Positions 1-7,896 of a stretch of 62,048 bases of DNA are shown in pieces. The DNA lies in NCBI GenBank assembly GCA_034112345.1, contig JAWUVN010000023.1:1-62048 (forward strand). Reading direction: 5' to 3'. Origin of the DNA: Bermanella sp034112345 (GTDB lineage: Bacteria; Pseudomonadota; Gammaproteobacteria; Pseudomonadales; Oceanobacteraceae). How positions within the stretch are numbered: position 1 is the stretch's first letter; each line of letters opens with the position of its first letter. The notes beneath the pieces were generated by a model that had not been told where the DNA came from, made no database searches, and saw only the letters and a program-made list of their open reading frames with translations. A program made the translations under genes and the position numbers.

Positions 1-1575
1 ACCATGCAATTTGGCTCTGAGCCATTATTTGAGAACATTTCGGCTAAATTCAGCAATGGCAATCGCTATTGTTTAATTGGTGCGATTGGCTGTGGCAAAT
101 CCACATTCATGAAAATTTTAAGTGGTGAGCTAGCCCCTACCGCGGGCAATGTATCGGTTGCCCCTGGTTTAAGAGTGGGTACATTGGCTCAGGATCAGTT
201 CGCTTACGAAGAATACAGTGTGGTTGATACTGTGATTATGGGCGATGCAGAGCTTTGGGCGGTTAAGCAAGAGCGTGACCGCATTTACGCTTTACCCGAG
301 ATGTCTGAAGAAGACGGCATGAAAGTGGCCGAGCTTGAAACTGAATTTGCTGAAATGAACGGTTACACCTGCGAAAGCCGTGCAGGAGAAGCTTTGATCG
401 AGGCGGGCATTGCTGAAGAGTTTCATTTTGGTTTGATGAGCCAAATTGCTCCGGGTGCTAAAATACGAGTATTGCTGGCTCAAGCCATGTATTCAAACCC
501 TGCGATTCTATTATTAGACGAACCTACCAACAACTTGGATATTCATACCATCAGTTGGTTAGAGGGCATACTGAACAATCGTAAATGCACCATGATCATC
601 ATTTCGCATGATAGACACTTTTTAAACTCTGTCTGCACACACATGGCCGATATTGATTATGGCGAACTGCGCATTTACCCAGGCAACTACGAAGATTTTA
701 TTGCGGCTTCTACCTTGATTCGTGATCAGCTGTTAGGTGATAACGCTAAAAAATCTCAAGAGATTGCTGAGCTTCAAGATTTTGTTAACCGTTTCTCGGC
801 TAACGCATCTAAAGCTAAACTGGCTACATCGCGCGCTAAAAAAATGGATAAGATTTCACTTGATGAAGTGAAAACCTCTAGCCGTATGACACCGTCATTA
901 GGATTCAAACAAGATAAACGCTTGCACCGTCAGGCGTTAATCCTTGAAGAATTGGGTCATGGTTATGATGATGACTTGCTTTTCAAAAATGGTAATTTGA
1001 TTTTAGAAGGTGGCGCTAAGCTGGCGGTTATCGGTGCAAATGGCGCGGGTAAAACCACTTTCTTAAAGTGTTTAATGAACGAACTTGAAGCCAAAGAAGG
1101 TGTGATCAAGTGGTCTGAAAATGCAACCATTGGTTACTGCCCTCAGGATGCAACCGCCGACTTTGATAATGACCTAACGATCTTTGATTGGATGTCACAA
1201 TGGCGTACATCTAAGCACGATGACTTAATGGTACGTGGCATGTTGGGCCGTTTGTTATTTACCGCAGACGATTCTAATAAAAAAGCCCGTGTTTGTTCGG
1301 GTGGTGAAAAGAACCGCTTGTTGTTTGGTAAGCTGATGATGATGGATATTAACGTATTGATCATGGATGAGCCGACTAACCACATGGACTTAGAAGCCAT
1401 TGATGCGTTAAACAAAGCTTTGTTAGAGTTTGATGGCACCTTGATTTTTGTAAGCCACGATAGAGCGTTTGTTTCGTCTTTGGCCACACGTGTTGTGGAG
1501 ATTAAAGACAAAGAAGTGATTGATTTCCAAGGTACGTATGATGAGTACCTTTCAAACCAAGGTTTGGCTGGATAA
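1..1575 (+). CDS. ybiT: ABC-F family ATPase, YbiT type (5' end outside window)
   Basis: ABC-F proteins are soluble twin-ATPase factors that act on ribosomes rather than on membranes. Two nucleotide-binding domains are visible: Walker A GAIGCGKST, a Q-loop region and DEPTNNLD, then Walker A GANGAGKTT, signature CSGGEKNR and DEPTNHMD, with a charged inter-domain linker between them. There is no transmembrane segment. The frame is open from base 1. YbiT proteins normally have about 8 residues before the MQFGS motif, so the true start lies just upstream and the ATG at position 4 is internal. The first Walker A has Ile where Asn is usual. A strong terminator follows. Confidence 0.92.
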   Translation, partial: TMQFGSEPLFENISAKFSNGNRYCLIGAIGCGKSTFMKILSGELAPTAGNVSVAPGLRVGTLAQDQFAYEEYSVVDTVIMGDAELWAVKQERDRIYALPEMSEEDGMKVAELETEFAEMNGYTCESRAGEALIEAGIAEEFHFGLMSQIAPGAKIRVLLAQAMYSNPAILLLDEPTNNLDIHTISWLEGILNNRKCTMIIISHDRHFLNSVCTHMADIDYGELRIYPGNYEDFIAASTLIRDQLLGDNAKKSQEIAELQDFVNRFSANASKAKLATSRAKKMDKISLDEVKTSSRMTPSLGFKQDKRLHRQALILEELGHGYDDDLLFKNGNLILEGGAKLAVIGANGAGKTTFLKCLMNELEAKEGVIKWSENATIGYCPQDATADFDNDLTIFDWMSQWRTSKHDDLMVRGMLGRLLFTADDSNKKARVCSGGEKNRLLFGKLMMMDINVLIMDEPTNHMDLEAIDALNKALLEFDGTLIFVSHDRAFVSSLATRVVEIKDKEVIDFQGTYDEYLSNQGLAG

Positions 1576-1599
1576 TTAAAACGTTTTTGTTTTGATTGA

Positions 1600-1626
1600 A
1601 AAAGCCGAGCTTAGCTCGGCTTTTTT
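1600..1626 (+). terminator. Rho-independent terminator of ybiT
   Basis: Stem GCCGAGC / GCTCGGC with a TTA loop, preceded by A's and followed by six T's, starting 25 bases after the ybiT stop. Confidence 0.9.
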
Positions 1627-1698
1627 GGTTCTGAAGGAAAGTGATGGGGTTTGTATTCGGGTGGCAATGAATCTGTGCCAATAACGACTAGCAACACC

Positions 1699-1787
1699 GT
1701 CATACTCGCGCACGCGGGTATCCACTTCAGGGTTTGGTTAATCGATACGTGGATACCAGATAGCTCGTTCCTCGCTTCTGGTATGAC
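1699..1787. repeat. REPIN-like pair of inverted REP elements
   Basis: The left unit begins GTCATACTCGCGCACGCGGG and runs on to TATCCAC; it is itself a palindrome of ATAC-CGCG / CGCGGGTAT type. About 25 bases later an inverted unit starts GTGGATACC and ends GGTATGAC, so the outer ends pair as GTCATACC/GGTATGAC and GGTATCCAC/GTGGATACC. Two REP-like palindromes in opposite orientation are the layout of a REPIN. Single copies of the left unit recur at 1834 and 2262. Confidence 0.75.
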
Positions 1788-1833
1788 GTGTGAGGGGGAC
1801 GAAGTTATTAGCTCATAGTGGATATGTAACTCA

Positions 1834-1860
1834 GTCATACTAGCGAATGCGGGTATCCAT
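1834..1860 (+). repeat. REP-like palindrome, single copy
   Basis: GTCATACTAGCGAATGCGGG followed by TATCCAT, a slightly degenerate copy of the unit at 1699. Like that unit it is followed by TTCAGGGTTT, so the similarity extends past the palindrome. It lies just beyond the 3' end of the GIY-YIG gene. Confidence 0.75.
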
Positions 1861-1885
1861 TTCAGGGTTTAGTATCAGAAACTTT

Positions 1886-2170
1886 CTAAAGTATTTCAGG
1901 CCAAAGATCCCTCCAGTCAGGGTTATCTTTTTGAATTAAATCGATCTTCCATTGGCGCTTCCATTTTTTTAGCTGTTTTTCTCTAGTGATAGCGGAGTGC
2001 ATATTTTCATGCATCTCAAAGTAGGCAAGAGTGTGGGTACCGTATCGCTTAGAAAAACCATCAGCTAAATCATTTTTATGCTGCCATATACGCTGAACAA
2101 GGTTACTTGTAACACCTATGTATAAAGTGAAGTTTTTCTTGTTTGTTAAAATATAAACGGATGGATGCAT
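1886..2170 (-). CDS. GIY-YIG nuclease superfamily small protein (YhbQ/UPF0213-like)
   Basis: A 94-residue single-domain GIY-YIG protein. The N-terminal VYILTNKKNFTLYIGVTSN matches the GIY-YIG core (YIL...YIGVT), then R27 in LVQRIWQHK, a conserved glutamate in ITREKQLKKWKR, and the usual NPDWRDLW C-terminus. The family contains small DNA endonucleases; the cellular role of these stand-alone members is mostly unknown. The length is normal. Copies of the same REP-like palindrome flank the gene (1834 and 2262, same orientation), suggesting it travels with, or acts on, those repeats. That link is inference. Confidence 0.88.
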   Translation of the reverse strand: MHPSVYILTNKKNFTLYIGVTSNLVQRIWQHKNDLADGFSKRYGTHTLAYFEMHENMHSAITREKQLKKWKRQWKIDLIQKDNPDWRDLWPEIL

Positions 2171-2261
2171 ACTGATTTATCTAGGGGTAAAGACCAATCT
2201 TTTATTATTCGAATTATTAGAGCAATCGGTTAAAGTTCTGATTTTTTCGGGGTGGCACGTC

Positions 2262-2288
2262 GTCATACTCGCGAACGCGGGTATCCAT
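2262..2288 (+). repeat. REP-like palindrome, single copy
   Basis: GTCATACTCGCGAACGCGGG followed by TATCCAT, the cleanest copy of the 1699/1834 family. It lies upstream of the GIY-YIG gene in the same orientation as the copy on the gene's other side. Confidence 0.8.
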
Positions 2289-2320
2289 GCTTTTAAATTC
2301 CATACATAAAATACAAAAAA

Positions 2321-3682
2321 TTAAACCAATAGCCATATTAACAATGGCAATATTAATGCGCCTACAATATTGAGTTTAAACCCGGCTTTCATCATTTCTG
2401 TTTGTGGAACTAGCCCACTGCCAAATACAACTGCATTGGGTGGTGTGGCCACTGGTAACATAAAGGCACAAGACGCTGCAAAGCCAATGGCCAGTGCCAG
2501 CATGTGTGCGGGTACATTCATGGTTTCTGCAAGGCTAATAAATAATGGAACCAGTAATGCGGCTGTTGCGGTATTACTGGTTAGCTCAGTTAAAAAGATA
2601 ACAAAAGCCACCAGTAAAAATAATAAAAGTATAAGTGGCACCCCTTGTAAGTAATGGGCCATTGTTTCTGCGATGAATGCACTGCTGCCCGTTGCTTTTA
2701 ATATTGCGCTAAGGGTTAGACCGCCGCCAAACAAAATCAGTACACCCCAGTCGGTTTTCTCTTGAATGACTTTCCAAGGTATTTGCTTACTGCCTACCAG
2801 CGCGATAACGGCAAATATGGCAACAACAGCATCAAAGTATTTATGAATACCCAATGCTTGGCCAATAGGGTTTCCTACCAGCCATAGGACTACAGTGATA
2901 AAAAATATCGCTAAAACTGGCCGTGTTTTTTTTGTGTCTGTTGATAAGTTTTGTGTTGGATTAACGGTGCCGTTTAATTCAATGTGTTTGGGTAGGTTGG
3001 GTTTCAGTGAAAAATATAATACGCCTAATAAAGTAGGCAGTAATATCAATACAATGGGCAGGCCAAGTACTAGCCAGTCACTAAAACTGAGTTGTAGGCT
3101 TGCGGCAACAATGGCGTTAGGTGGGCTACCAACGATTGTGCCTATGCCACCGATACTGGCCGAGTAGGCAATGCCTAATAAAATAAATACGCGAGTATTG
3201 CTATCGTTTATTTTTAGTCGCTGAATCATTCCCAGTGCTAGAGGAAGCATTAATGCGGCCACAGCTGTATTGCTGACCCACATGGATAATATTGCGGTTA
3301 ATAAAAATAATAAAATAACGGCACGCATGGCTTGGCCTTTCGACCAAAGCAATATTTTCTGAGCCATTTTTTTATCTAACCCTACATGCTGAAGCGCAGC
3401 GGCCAGACTAAACCCTCCAATAAAAATAAAGATAATAGGGTGTGAGAAATTTTCTAGGGCTTCACCAATTGGGAATACCCCAAGTAAGGTGGCCATAAGG
3501 GGAATTAACAGAGCTGTAGCTGTTAAGTGTATGGCTTCACTTATCCACAGCGTGGCAGCAACCAATAAAATGAATAGCCCTGAGTTAATTTGACCGTTAA
3601 ACGGTTTTAACAGAAGAAGTCCAATGGTTAAAGCGACGATGATTATCGTCACCAATCCATTTTTTATATTAAATTCAGTCAT
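2321..3682 (-). CDS. DASS/SLC13 family sodium:carboxylate (or sulfate) symporter
   Basis: A 453-residue polytopic inner-membrane protein. It carries the duplicated hallmark of the divalent anion:Na+ symporter family: two SNT motifs (WVSNTAVAALMLP and LTSNTATAALLVP) and two PPN loops (GSPPNAIVAAS and ATPPNAVVFGSG) that form the Na+ and substrate sites. Hydrophobic segments run through the whole length. Likely substrates are C4-dicarboxylates, though sulfate cannot be excluded. It starts 40 bases after cobQ on the same strand, so the two may be co-transcribed. The downstream oadGAB sodium pump fits use of sodium-coupled dicarboxylate uptake. Confidence 0.88.
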   Translation of the reverse strand: MTEFNIKNGLVTIIIVALTIGLLLLKPFNGQINSGLFILLVAATLWISEAIHLTATALLIPLMATLLGVFPIGEALENFSHPIIFIFIGGFSLAAALQHVGLDKKMAQKILLWSKGQAMRAVILLFLLTAILSMWVSNTAVAALMLPLALGMIQRLKINDSNTRVFILLGIAYSASIGGIGTIVGSPPNAIVAASLQLSFSDWLVLGLPIVLILLPTLLGVLYFSLKPNLPKHIELNGTVNPTQNLSTDTKKTRPVLAIFFITVVLWLVGNPIGQALGIHKYFDAVVAIFAVIALVGSKQIPWKVIQEKTDWGVLILFGGGLTLSAILKATGSSAFIAETMAHYLQGVPLILLLFLLVAFVIFLTELTSNTATAALLVPLFISLAETMNVPAHMLALAIGFAASCAFMLPVATPPNAVVFGSGLVPQTEMMKAGFKLNIVGALILPLLIWLLV

Positions 3683-3722
3683 ACTTAGCCTTCTATCTAA
3701 ACGTACTCAACGTATATGCTTT

Positions 3723-5189
3723 TTAATCGGCAGACATGATTGCCAATAATGCATCTATGGATAGCACCGCTTCGACTTCGTTGGCTAATCGATCAATTTC
3801 AGATTCTTGGTGCTGAAGATAATCAAACGCTTCAAGTTGCTTTAAGCCTGCCCAGTTTAATAAGTATTCAAGCATATCTTTTTGATCAAATATTCCATGA
3901 ACATAGCTGCCTAGTACGGAGTTATCTGCATTTTTTAATCCATCTTGGTGCGAATTAAGATTGAACAAACAGCTATCAAATGCAGGGCCATGGCTTTCAC
4001 CTGCATGTATCTCATAGCCTTTTAAAATAATGTCGGTGCCAATGACGTTGCCGCTGACATTTTTTAGGTGTTTGTTATCGGTAAGTTGGGTTTCAAAATC
4101 TAGGTATTGAAAAGTTGTTGTGCTGCCTGCTTGTCCTTCAATGCCATTAAGGTCATGTATGGCATTACCTAGCATTTGAAAGCCGCCACATATCCCCATG
4201 ACTTTTCCATTGTATCTTAAATGTTTATGCACATGATCGGCCCAGCCGCTGGAAACTAGCCATTCATAATCTTGTCGTACATTCTTAGTACCTGGCAGGA
4301 TTAATAAATCACAACCTGTAAACAGTTTGGGGTCTTTGATGAATTCTAGATTAACATTGGGGTGTAAAGATAGCGCATCAAAATCAGTATGGTTACTGAT
4401 GCGTGGTAAAACAGGAATCACAATGTTTAATACATTGTCGGTGTTGTTTTGTTGCTTAATGTGAATAGCATCTTCAGCTTCTATGTGCAGGTTCTGAATA
4501 TAGGGGATGACCCCTAAAACCGGCTTGTCCGTTTTTTCTTCTAGCCAGTCTAGCCCTGGTTCTAATAAAGAAATGTCACCACGAAAGCGGTTGATGACAA
4601 ATCCTTTTACGCGATCTTGCTCGGTTTTACTTAAGCAATCCAGTGTGCCTGTTAAGTGTGCGAATACACCGCCACGATCAATGTCGGCCACAATAATAAC
4701 TGGGCAATCAGCGGGTTCGGCAAATCCCATATTCGCAATGTCACGATCGCGTAAATTAATTTCAGCGGGGCTGCCGGCACCTTCTACTATTACATAATCA
4801 TAACTGGACTCTAAACGCTTGTGGGCATCTAAAACCGCTTTAAGTAATTTAGGTTTATGATTGTGATAATAGGTGGCATCCATGTTGGCAATGGCTTTAC
4901 CATTAACAATTACTTGGGCACCAATATCGGTATTGGGTTTGAGTAAAACGGGGTTCATGTCGGTGGTGGGTTCTATGCCAGCGGCCATGGCTTGAACGGC
5001 TTGTGCGCGACCAATTTCACCGCCATCTTTTGTGACGGCGCTATTGAGGGCCATATTTTGAGGTTTAAAGGGTGCAACCTTATAACCATGGTTTTTGAAT
5101 ATTCGGCAGATGGCCGCCACTAAAATGCTTTTGCCCGCATCAGAAGTGGTGCCTTGCACCATTAGCGTTGTTGGAGATTTAAATGCCAC
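3723..5189 (-). CDS. cobQ: Cobyric acid synthase (adenosylcobyrinate a,c-diamide amidotransferase)
   Basis: Amidates adenosylcobyrinate a,c-diamide at four side chains during cobalamin synthesis, using glutamine and ATP. The N-terminal dethiobiotin-synthetase-like ATPase domain shows MVQGTTSDAGKS and FKPQNMALNS; the C-terminal class I-like glutaminase domain has the nucleophile in MGICGGFQMLG and the partner His in SYVHGIFD. Length (488 aa) is normal for CobQ. It is the only cobalamin gene in the window and I see no B12 riboswitch upstream, so it may serve salvage or a dispersed pathway. Confidence 0.95.
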   Translation of the reverse strand: MAFKSPTTLMVQGTTSDAGKSILVAAICRIFKNHGYKVAPFKPQNMALNSAVTKDGGEIGRAQAVQAMAAGIEPTTDMNPVLLKPNTDIGAQVIVNGKAIANMDATYYHNHKPKLLKAVLDAHKRLESSYDYVIVEGAGSPAEINLRDRDIANMGFAEPADCPVIIVADIDRGGVFAHLTGTLDCLSKTEQDRVKGFVINRFRGDISLLEPGLDWLEEKTDKPVLGVIPYIQNLHIEAEDAIHIKQQNNTDNVLNIVIPVLPRISNHTDFDALSLHPNVNLEFIKDPKLFTGCDLLILPGTKNVRQDYEWLVSSGWADHVHKHLRYNGKVMGICGGFQMLGNAIHDLNGIEGQAGSTTTFQYLDFETQLTDNKHLKNVSGNVIGTDIILKGYEIHAGESHGPAFDSCLFNLNSHQDGLKNADNSVLGSYVHGIFDQKDMLEYLLNWAGLKQLEAFDYLQHQESEIDRLANEVEAVLSIDALLAIMSAD

Positions 5190-5253
5190 AATATTAAAAC
5201 CTGATGTAAAAACAAAGCCATCATAATGGAATTCTATTTACTTGTATTGCGGC

Positions 5254-6573
5254 TTACGAAGCGTTGGAATTTTGTTCTGGGCCTGCTTGTGATTCTTCCT
5301 CCTCTTCGGGAAGCTTGTCCTTAATGAAAATATTCAGTTCTTGTGTATCACGCTCTTCTAGTTCAATTAGCTTTTGAATGGTTACTTCGCTTAATAGTGA
5401 GCCTTTGGTAATTAATAGTAGGCCTTCATTGGTAACAAGGTCTCGTGAAACTGTCATGTTAGGTTTTAAGTCGATTATTTTTAGCAGGCGATCTTGTTGT
5501 AAGCCTTCTGTTTTAGAAAGCTCTGCAATGAACTTGCGATACAGCATTAGCAGCGTCTCGTCGTATTTGATTCCTGAGTATCGATCCATGAAATCAAGTG
5601 CATCATTTGGGCTATAAGGATCATTGAAATATAAGCCATTAATGATTTGTTGATAATCGATGATAATTTTTAGTATACGAGAGCCTAAAGGAATGGCTTT
5701 GCCTTCTAGGCTATCAGGGTAGCCAGAGCCATCAATGTTTTCATTTTGATGGCGTATAAGATTGGCAGCATAGGTGAGTGAGTTAATAGGTAATAGCAGG
5801 TCTGCACCTTTTACACTGTGCTTGTTGTATGAGTCACTTTGAGCCTGATTCATTTCGTTAATTTTCATGTTAACTAGGTTGTCTTTTATTGCTAGCTTGC
5901 CTAATTGAAACAGCTGCGCGGCATTACGTACTTCGGTCGTTACTTTGTGGTCCAGTTTGATCATCTTGCACATGGCGACACTGTGAGTCACCACGTTGTT
6001 GTTCATGCTTGATGGTGTAGGCGTTTTTAAATTGATTAAATTACTGATGACCTTAATGGTGGTTGAGTATTGTTTTAATAGTTCCCCTTTAGCCATGTCA
6101 GCGAATGTGTGGGCATTTGCTAGCTCATCGCTTACGCGGGCGACTTGTACTTGTAGGGTTTCGTGTTCACTGGCATCGGGTGTTTCTTCTGCAATGCGAA
6201 TTTTTTCTTGGATCTCTGAATCTATAGTGGCTTTAAGGGCGTCGTTATCCCAAGGCTTCATGATGTATTGATGAACCTGGCCTTCATTAATTGCCCGTAC
6301 GGTACTTTCTTGGTCACTATAGCCGGTTAACAGAATGCGGCGGCTGGTAGGGTGTAGGTCGACTGTTTTAGCTAAAAACGTGGCCCCATCCATTTCAGGC
6401 ATACGCATATCAGACACAATGATATCCATTGTTTCATTTTCTAGTATATCCAGGGCTTCTTGCCCACTATTTGCCATAAAGATAGAGTATGCCTTGCCTC
6501 TGAATACTCTGTTCAGTGCCGTTAGCATTTGCTTTTCATCATCGACAAATAAGATTTTTGCTGCATCAGTCAT
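5254..6573 (-). CDS. Response regulator with degenerate HD-GYP domain (HnoD-like)
   Basis: The receiver domain (about 1-125) has the acidic pair D11/D12 and phospho-acceptor D55 in IIVSDMRMPEMDG. A short linker leads to an HD-GYP-like domain (about 165-340). The GYP part is recognisable (GSGYPDSLEGKAIPLGSRIL), but the metal-binding HD of the usual LLHDIGK motif reads LFQLGK, so c-di-GMP hydrolysis is unlikely. A C-terminal extension ends in an acidic tail. In Shewanella oneidensis, HnoD is a receiver plus degenerate HD-GYP protein controlled by the H-NOX kinase. The gene is divergent from the H-NOX cluster, which supports the same role. hnoB (EAL effector) is not nearby. Confidence 0.85.
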   Translation of the reverse strand: MTDAAKILFVDDEKQMLTALNRVFRGKAYSIFMANSGQEALDILENETMDIIVSDMRMPEMDGATFLAKTVDLHPTSRRILLTGYSDQESTVRAINEGQVHQYIMKPWDNDALKATIDSEIQEKIRIAEETPDASEHETLQVQVARVSDELANAHTFADMAKGELLKQYSTTIKVISNLINLKTPTPSSMNNNVVTHSVAMCKMIKLDHKVTTEVRNAAQLFQLGKLAIKDNLVNMKINEMNQAQSDSYNKHSVKGADLLLPINSLTYAANLIRHQNENIDGSGYPDSLEGKAIPLGSRILKIIIDYQQIINGLYFNDPYSPNDALDFMDRYSGIKYDETLLMLYRKFIAELSKTEGLQQDRLLKIIDLKPNMTVSRDLVTNEGLLLITKGSLLSEVTIQKLIELEERDTQELNIFIKDKLPEEEEESQAGPEQNSNAS

Positions 6574-6608
6574 AGTTAATCTCCCTAGCCTTATTGACTA
6601 TATTTCAA

Positions 6609-6626
6609 CCTGTCTAACCTGTCTAA
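6609..6626. promoter_or_regulatory. Perfect 9-bp tandem repeat, putative operator
   Basis: CCTGTCTAA occurs twice head to tail with no gap, in the 138-bp region between the divergent HD-GYP regulator and HTH-receiver genes. BldC-like proteins with one MerR-type HTH are known to bind head-to-tail direct repeats, and the adjacent regulator has such an HTH. Operator function is inference. Confidence 0.4.
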
Positions 6627-6711
6627 GATTAAAAAAGTATAAAGATTGACTATTAATTATACAAAAATTCTTCTAGATTGATTAATAAGTGATCAGGTTG
6701 GAGTGAGGGTA

Positions 6712-7272
6712 GTGAGTGAGCCAATTTATACAACCGGAGATGTCGCTAAGTTCACAGGGGTGAATTTTAGAACCGTAATTAGGTGGATAGATCGAGGAGA
6801 GCTCAGTGGGTATAAATTACCTGGTCGCGGTGATCATAGGGTAATGAAAAGCAGTTTGGTGCGGTTTATGAAAACCAATGGTATGCCGATCCCCTTGGAA
6901 TTGTCTGGATTAGAGCATAAAGCCCTTGTTGTAGATGATGATGTACCTATGGCAAACGCCATAGCAAGGGTGTTAAAGCGAGCTGGTTGGCAGGTAGAGA
7001 TTGCGAATGATGGATTTGAAGCAGGTATGCAGTTAATGAGTTTCCAGCCCACGTTACTAACATTGGATTTACGCATGCCATCAATGGATGGGCTCACCGT
7101 TTTAGCTTTAACACGTAGTAAGCCTGAGTTTGAAGACTTAAAAATTTTAGTGATCAGTGCGCAAGAACAGAGTGACTTAAATAAAGCGCTGGAAGGTGGC
7201 GCCAATCAAGTATTAGCCAAACCTTTTGAAAACGATGAGTTGCTTGGCATCGTTGGTAAATGGTTTCGCTAA
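6712..7272 (+). CDS. HTH (excisionase/BldC-like) - receiver response regulator
   Basis: The N-terminal 60 residues form a MerR/excisionase-type winged HTH (TTGDVAKFTGVNFRTVIRWI then PGRGDHRV, the usual wing). A complete receiver domain follows (VVDDDVP, phospho-acceptor in LTLDLRMPSMDG, conserved K in LAKPFE). This order, DNA-binding domain first, is the reverse of most response regulators. The GTG at 6712 is chosen because GGAG at 6700-6703 lies 8 bases before it; a GTG at 6703 is possible. The gene heads the H-NOX/kinase cluster and is a good candidate for the DNA-binding arm (HnoC role) of that pathway. Confidence 0.85.
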   Translation: MSEPIYTTGDVAKFTGVNFRTVIRWIDRGELSGYKLPGRGDHRVMKSSLVRFMKTNGMPIPLELSGLEHKALVVDDDVPMANAIARVLKRAGWQVEIANDGFEAGMQLMSFQPTLLTLDLRMPSMDGLTVLALTRSKPEFEDLKILVISAQEQSDLNKALEGGANQVLAKPFENDELLGIVGKWFR

Positions 7273-7324
7273 TAATCCAAAGAGCAATCAAAACAATTTA
7301 ACTCAAAAGTAAAAGAGGTGATTT

Positions 7325-7864
7325 ATGCAAGGTATTATTTTTAATGCACTTGAAGAGTTTGTTTTAGAAAGCGCCGATATGGAAGTGTGGAATAGTGTCA
7401 TTGAAGACAGTGGAGTAAAAAATGGTGCCTATACATCAGGGGTTACCTATGATGATGCTGAGATAGTGGCTTTAGCATCTACTCTTTGTGAAAAATTAGG
7501 TGTTTCCTTAAATGATGGTTTGAATCTTTTTGGTGTGTTTTTATTTGATTTTTTGCTCAATCGTGGGCCTGTTGAGATTAAATCATACGACACATCGCAA
7601 GCGTTATTGGTCGATTTGGAAGATGTGATTCATAGAGATGTTAAGCGTATACATCCGGATGCTTATACACCTTTTTTTGAATATATCCCTAGCAGTGAGA
7701 GCAAAGGGGTATTGATATATCGTAGTAAGCGTAAGTTATGTCCTGTGGCTGAAGGTTTGATCAAGGGTTTGGCTAAACATTTTTCACAAGAGGTTACCTT
7801 GTCTCATTCTCAATGCATGCATGAGGGTCATGATGAGTGTAAATGGAATGTGGTATTTTCATAA
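7325..7864 (+). CDS. hnoX: H-NOX heme nitric-oxide sensor (HNOB domain)
   Basis: A cytoplasmic heme protein that binds NO and controls a partner histidine kinase. The 179-residue length is standard. Visible landmarks are the N-terminus MQGIIFNALEEFVLE, proximal heme ligand H103 (DVIHRDV), and the propionate-binding Y132-x-S134-x-R136. The structural zinc/redox site known from Vibrio and Shewanella H-NOX is present as C139, H161, C164 and C172. The family glycine-rich GAYTSGVTY loop is present. The kinase gene starts 32 bases downstream on the same strand, the classical H-NOX/HnoK pairing. AAAGAGGTG just upstream is a good ribosome-binding site. Confidence 0.95.
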   Translation: MQGIIFNALEEFVLESADMEVWNSVIEDSGVKNGAYTSGVTYDDAEIVALASTLCEKLGVSLNDGLNLFGVFLFDFLLNRGPVEIKSYDTSQALLVDLEDVIHRDVKRIHPDAYTPFFEYIPSSESKGVLIYRSKRKLCPVAEGLIKGLAKHFSQEVTLSHSQCMHEGHDECKWNVVFS

Positions 7865-7896
7865 TGGTTACTCAGTAAAAATGAGGGGTGGCAGGT

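Noticed and set aside
1143..1511. Antisense reading frame of 122 codons inside ybiT
   Set aside because: Lies wholly opposite the second ATPase domain of ybiT and encodes no recognisable domain.
5190..5253. B12 riboswitch in front of cobQ
   Set aside because: The 64-bp gap is too short for a cobalamin riboswitch and shows no B12-box-like sequence.
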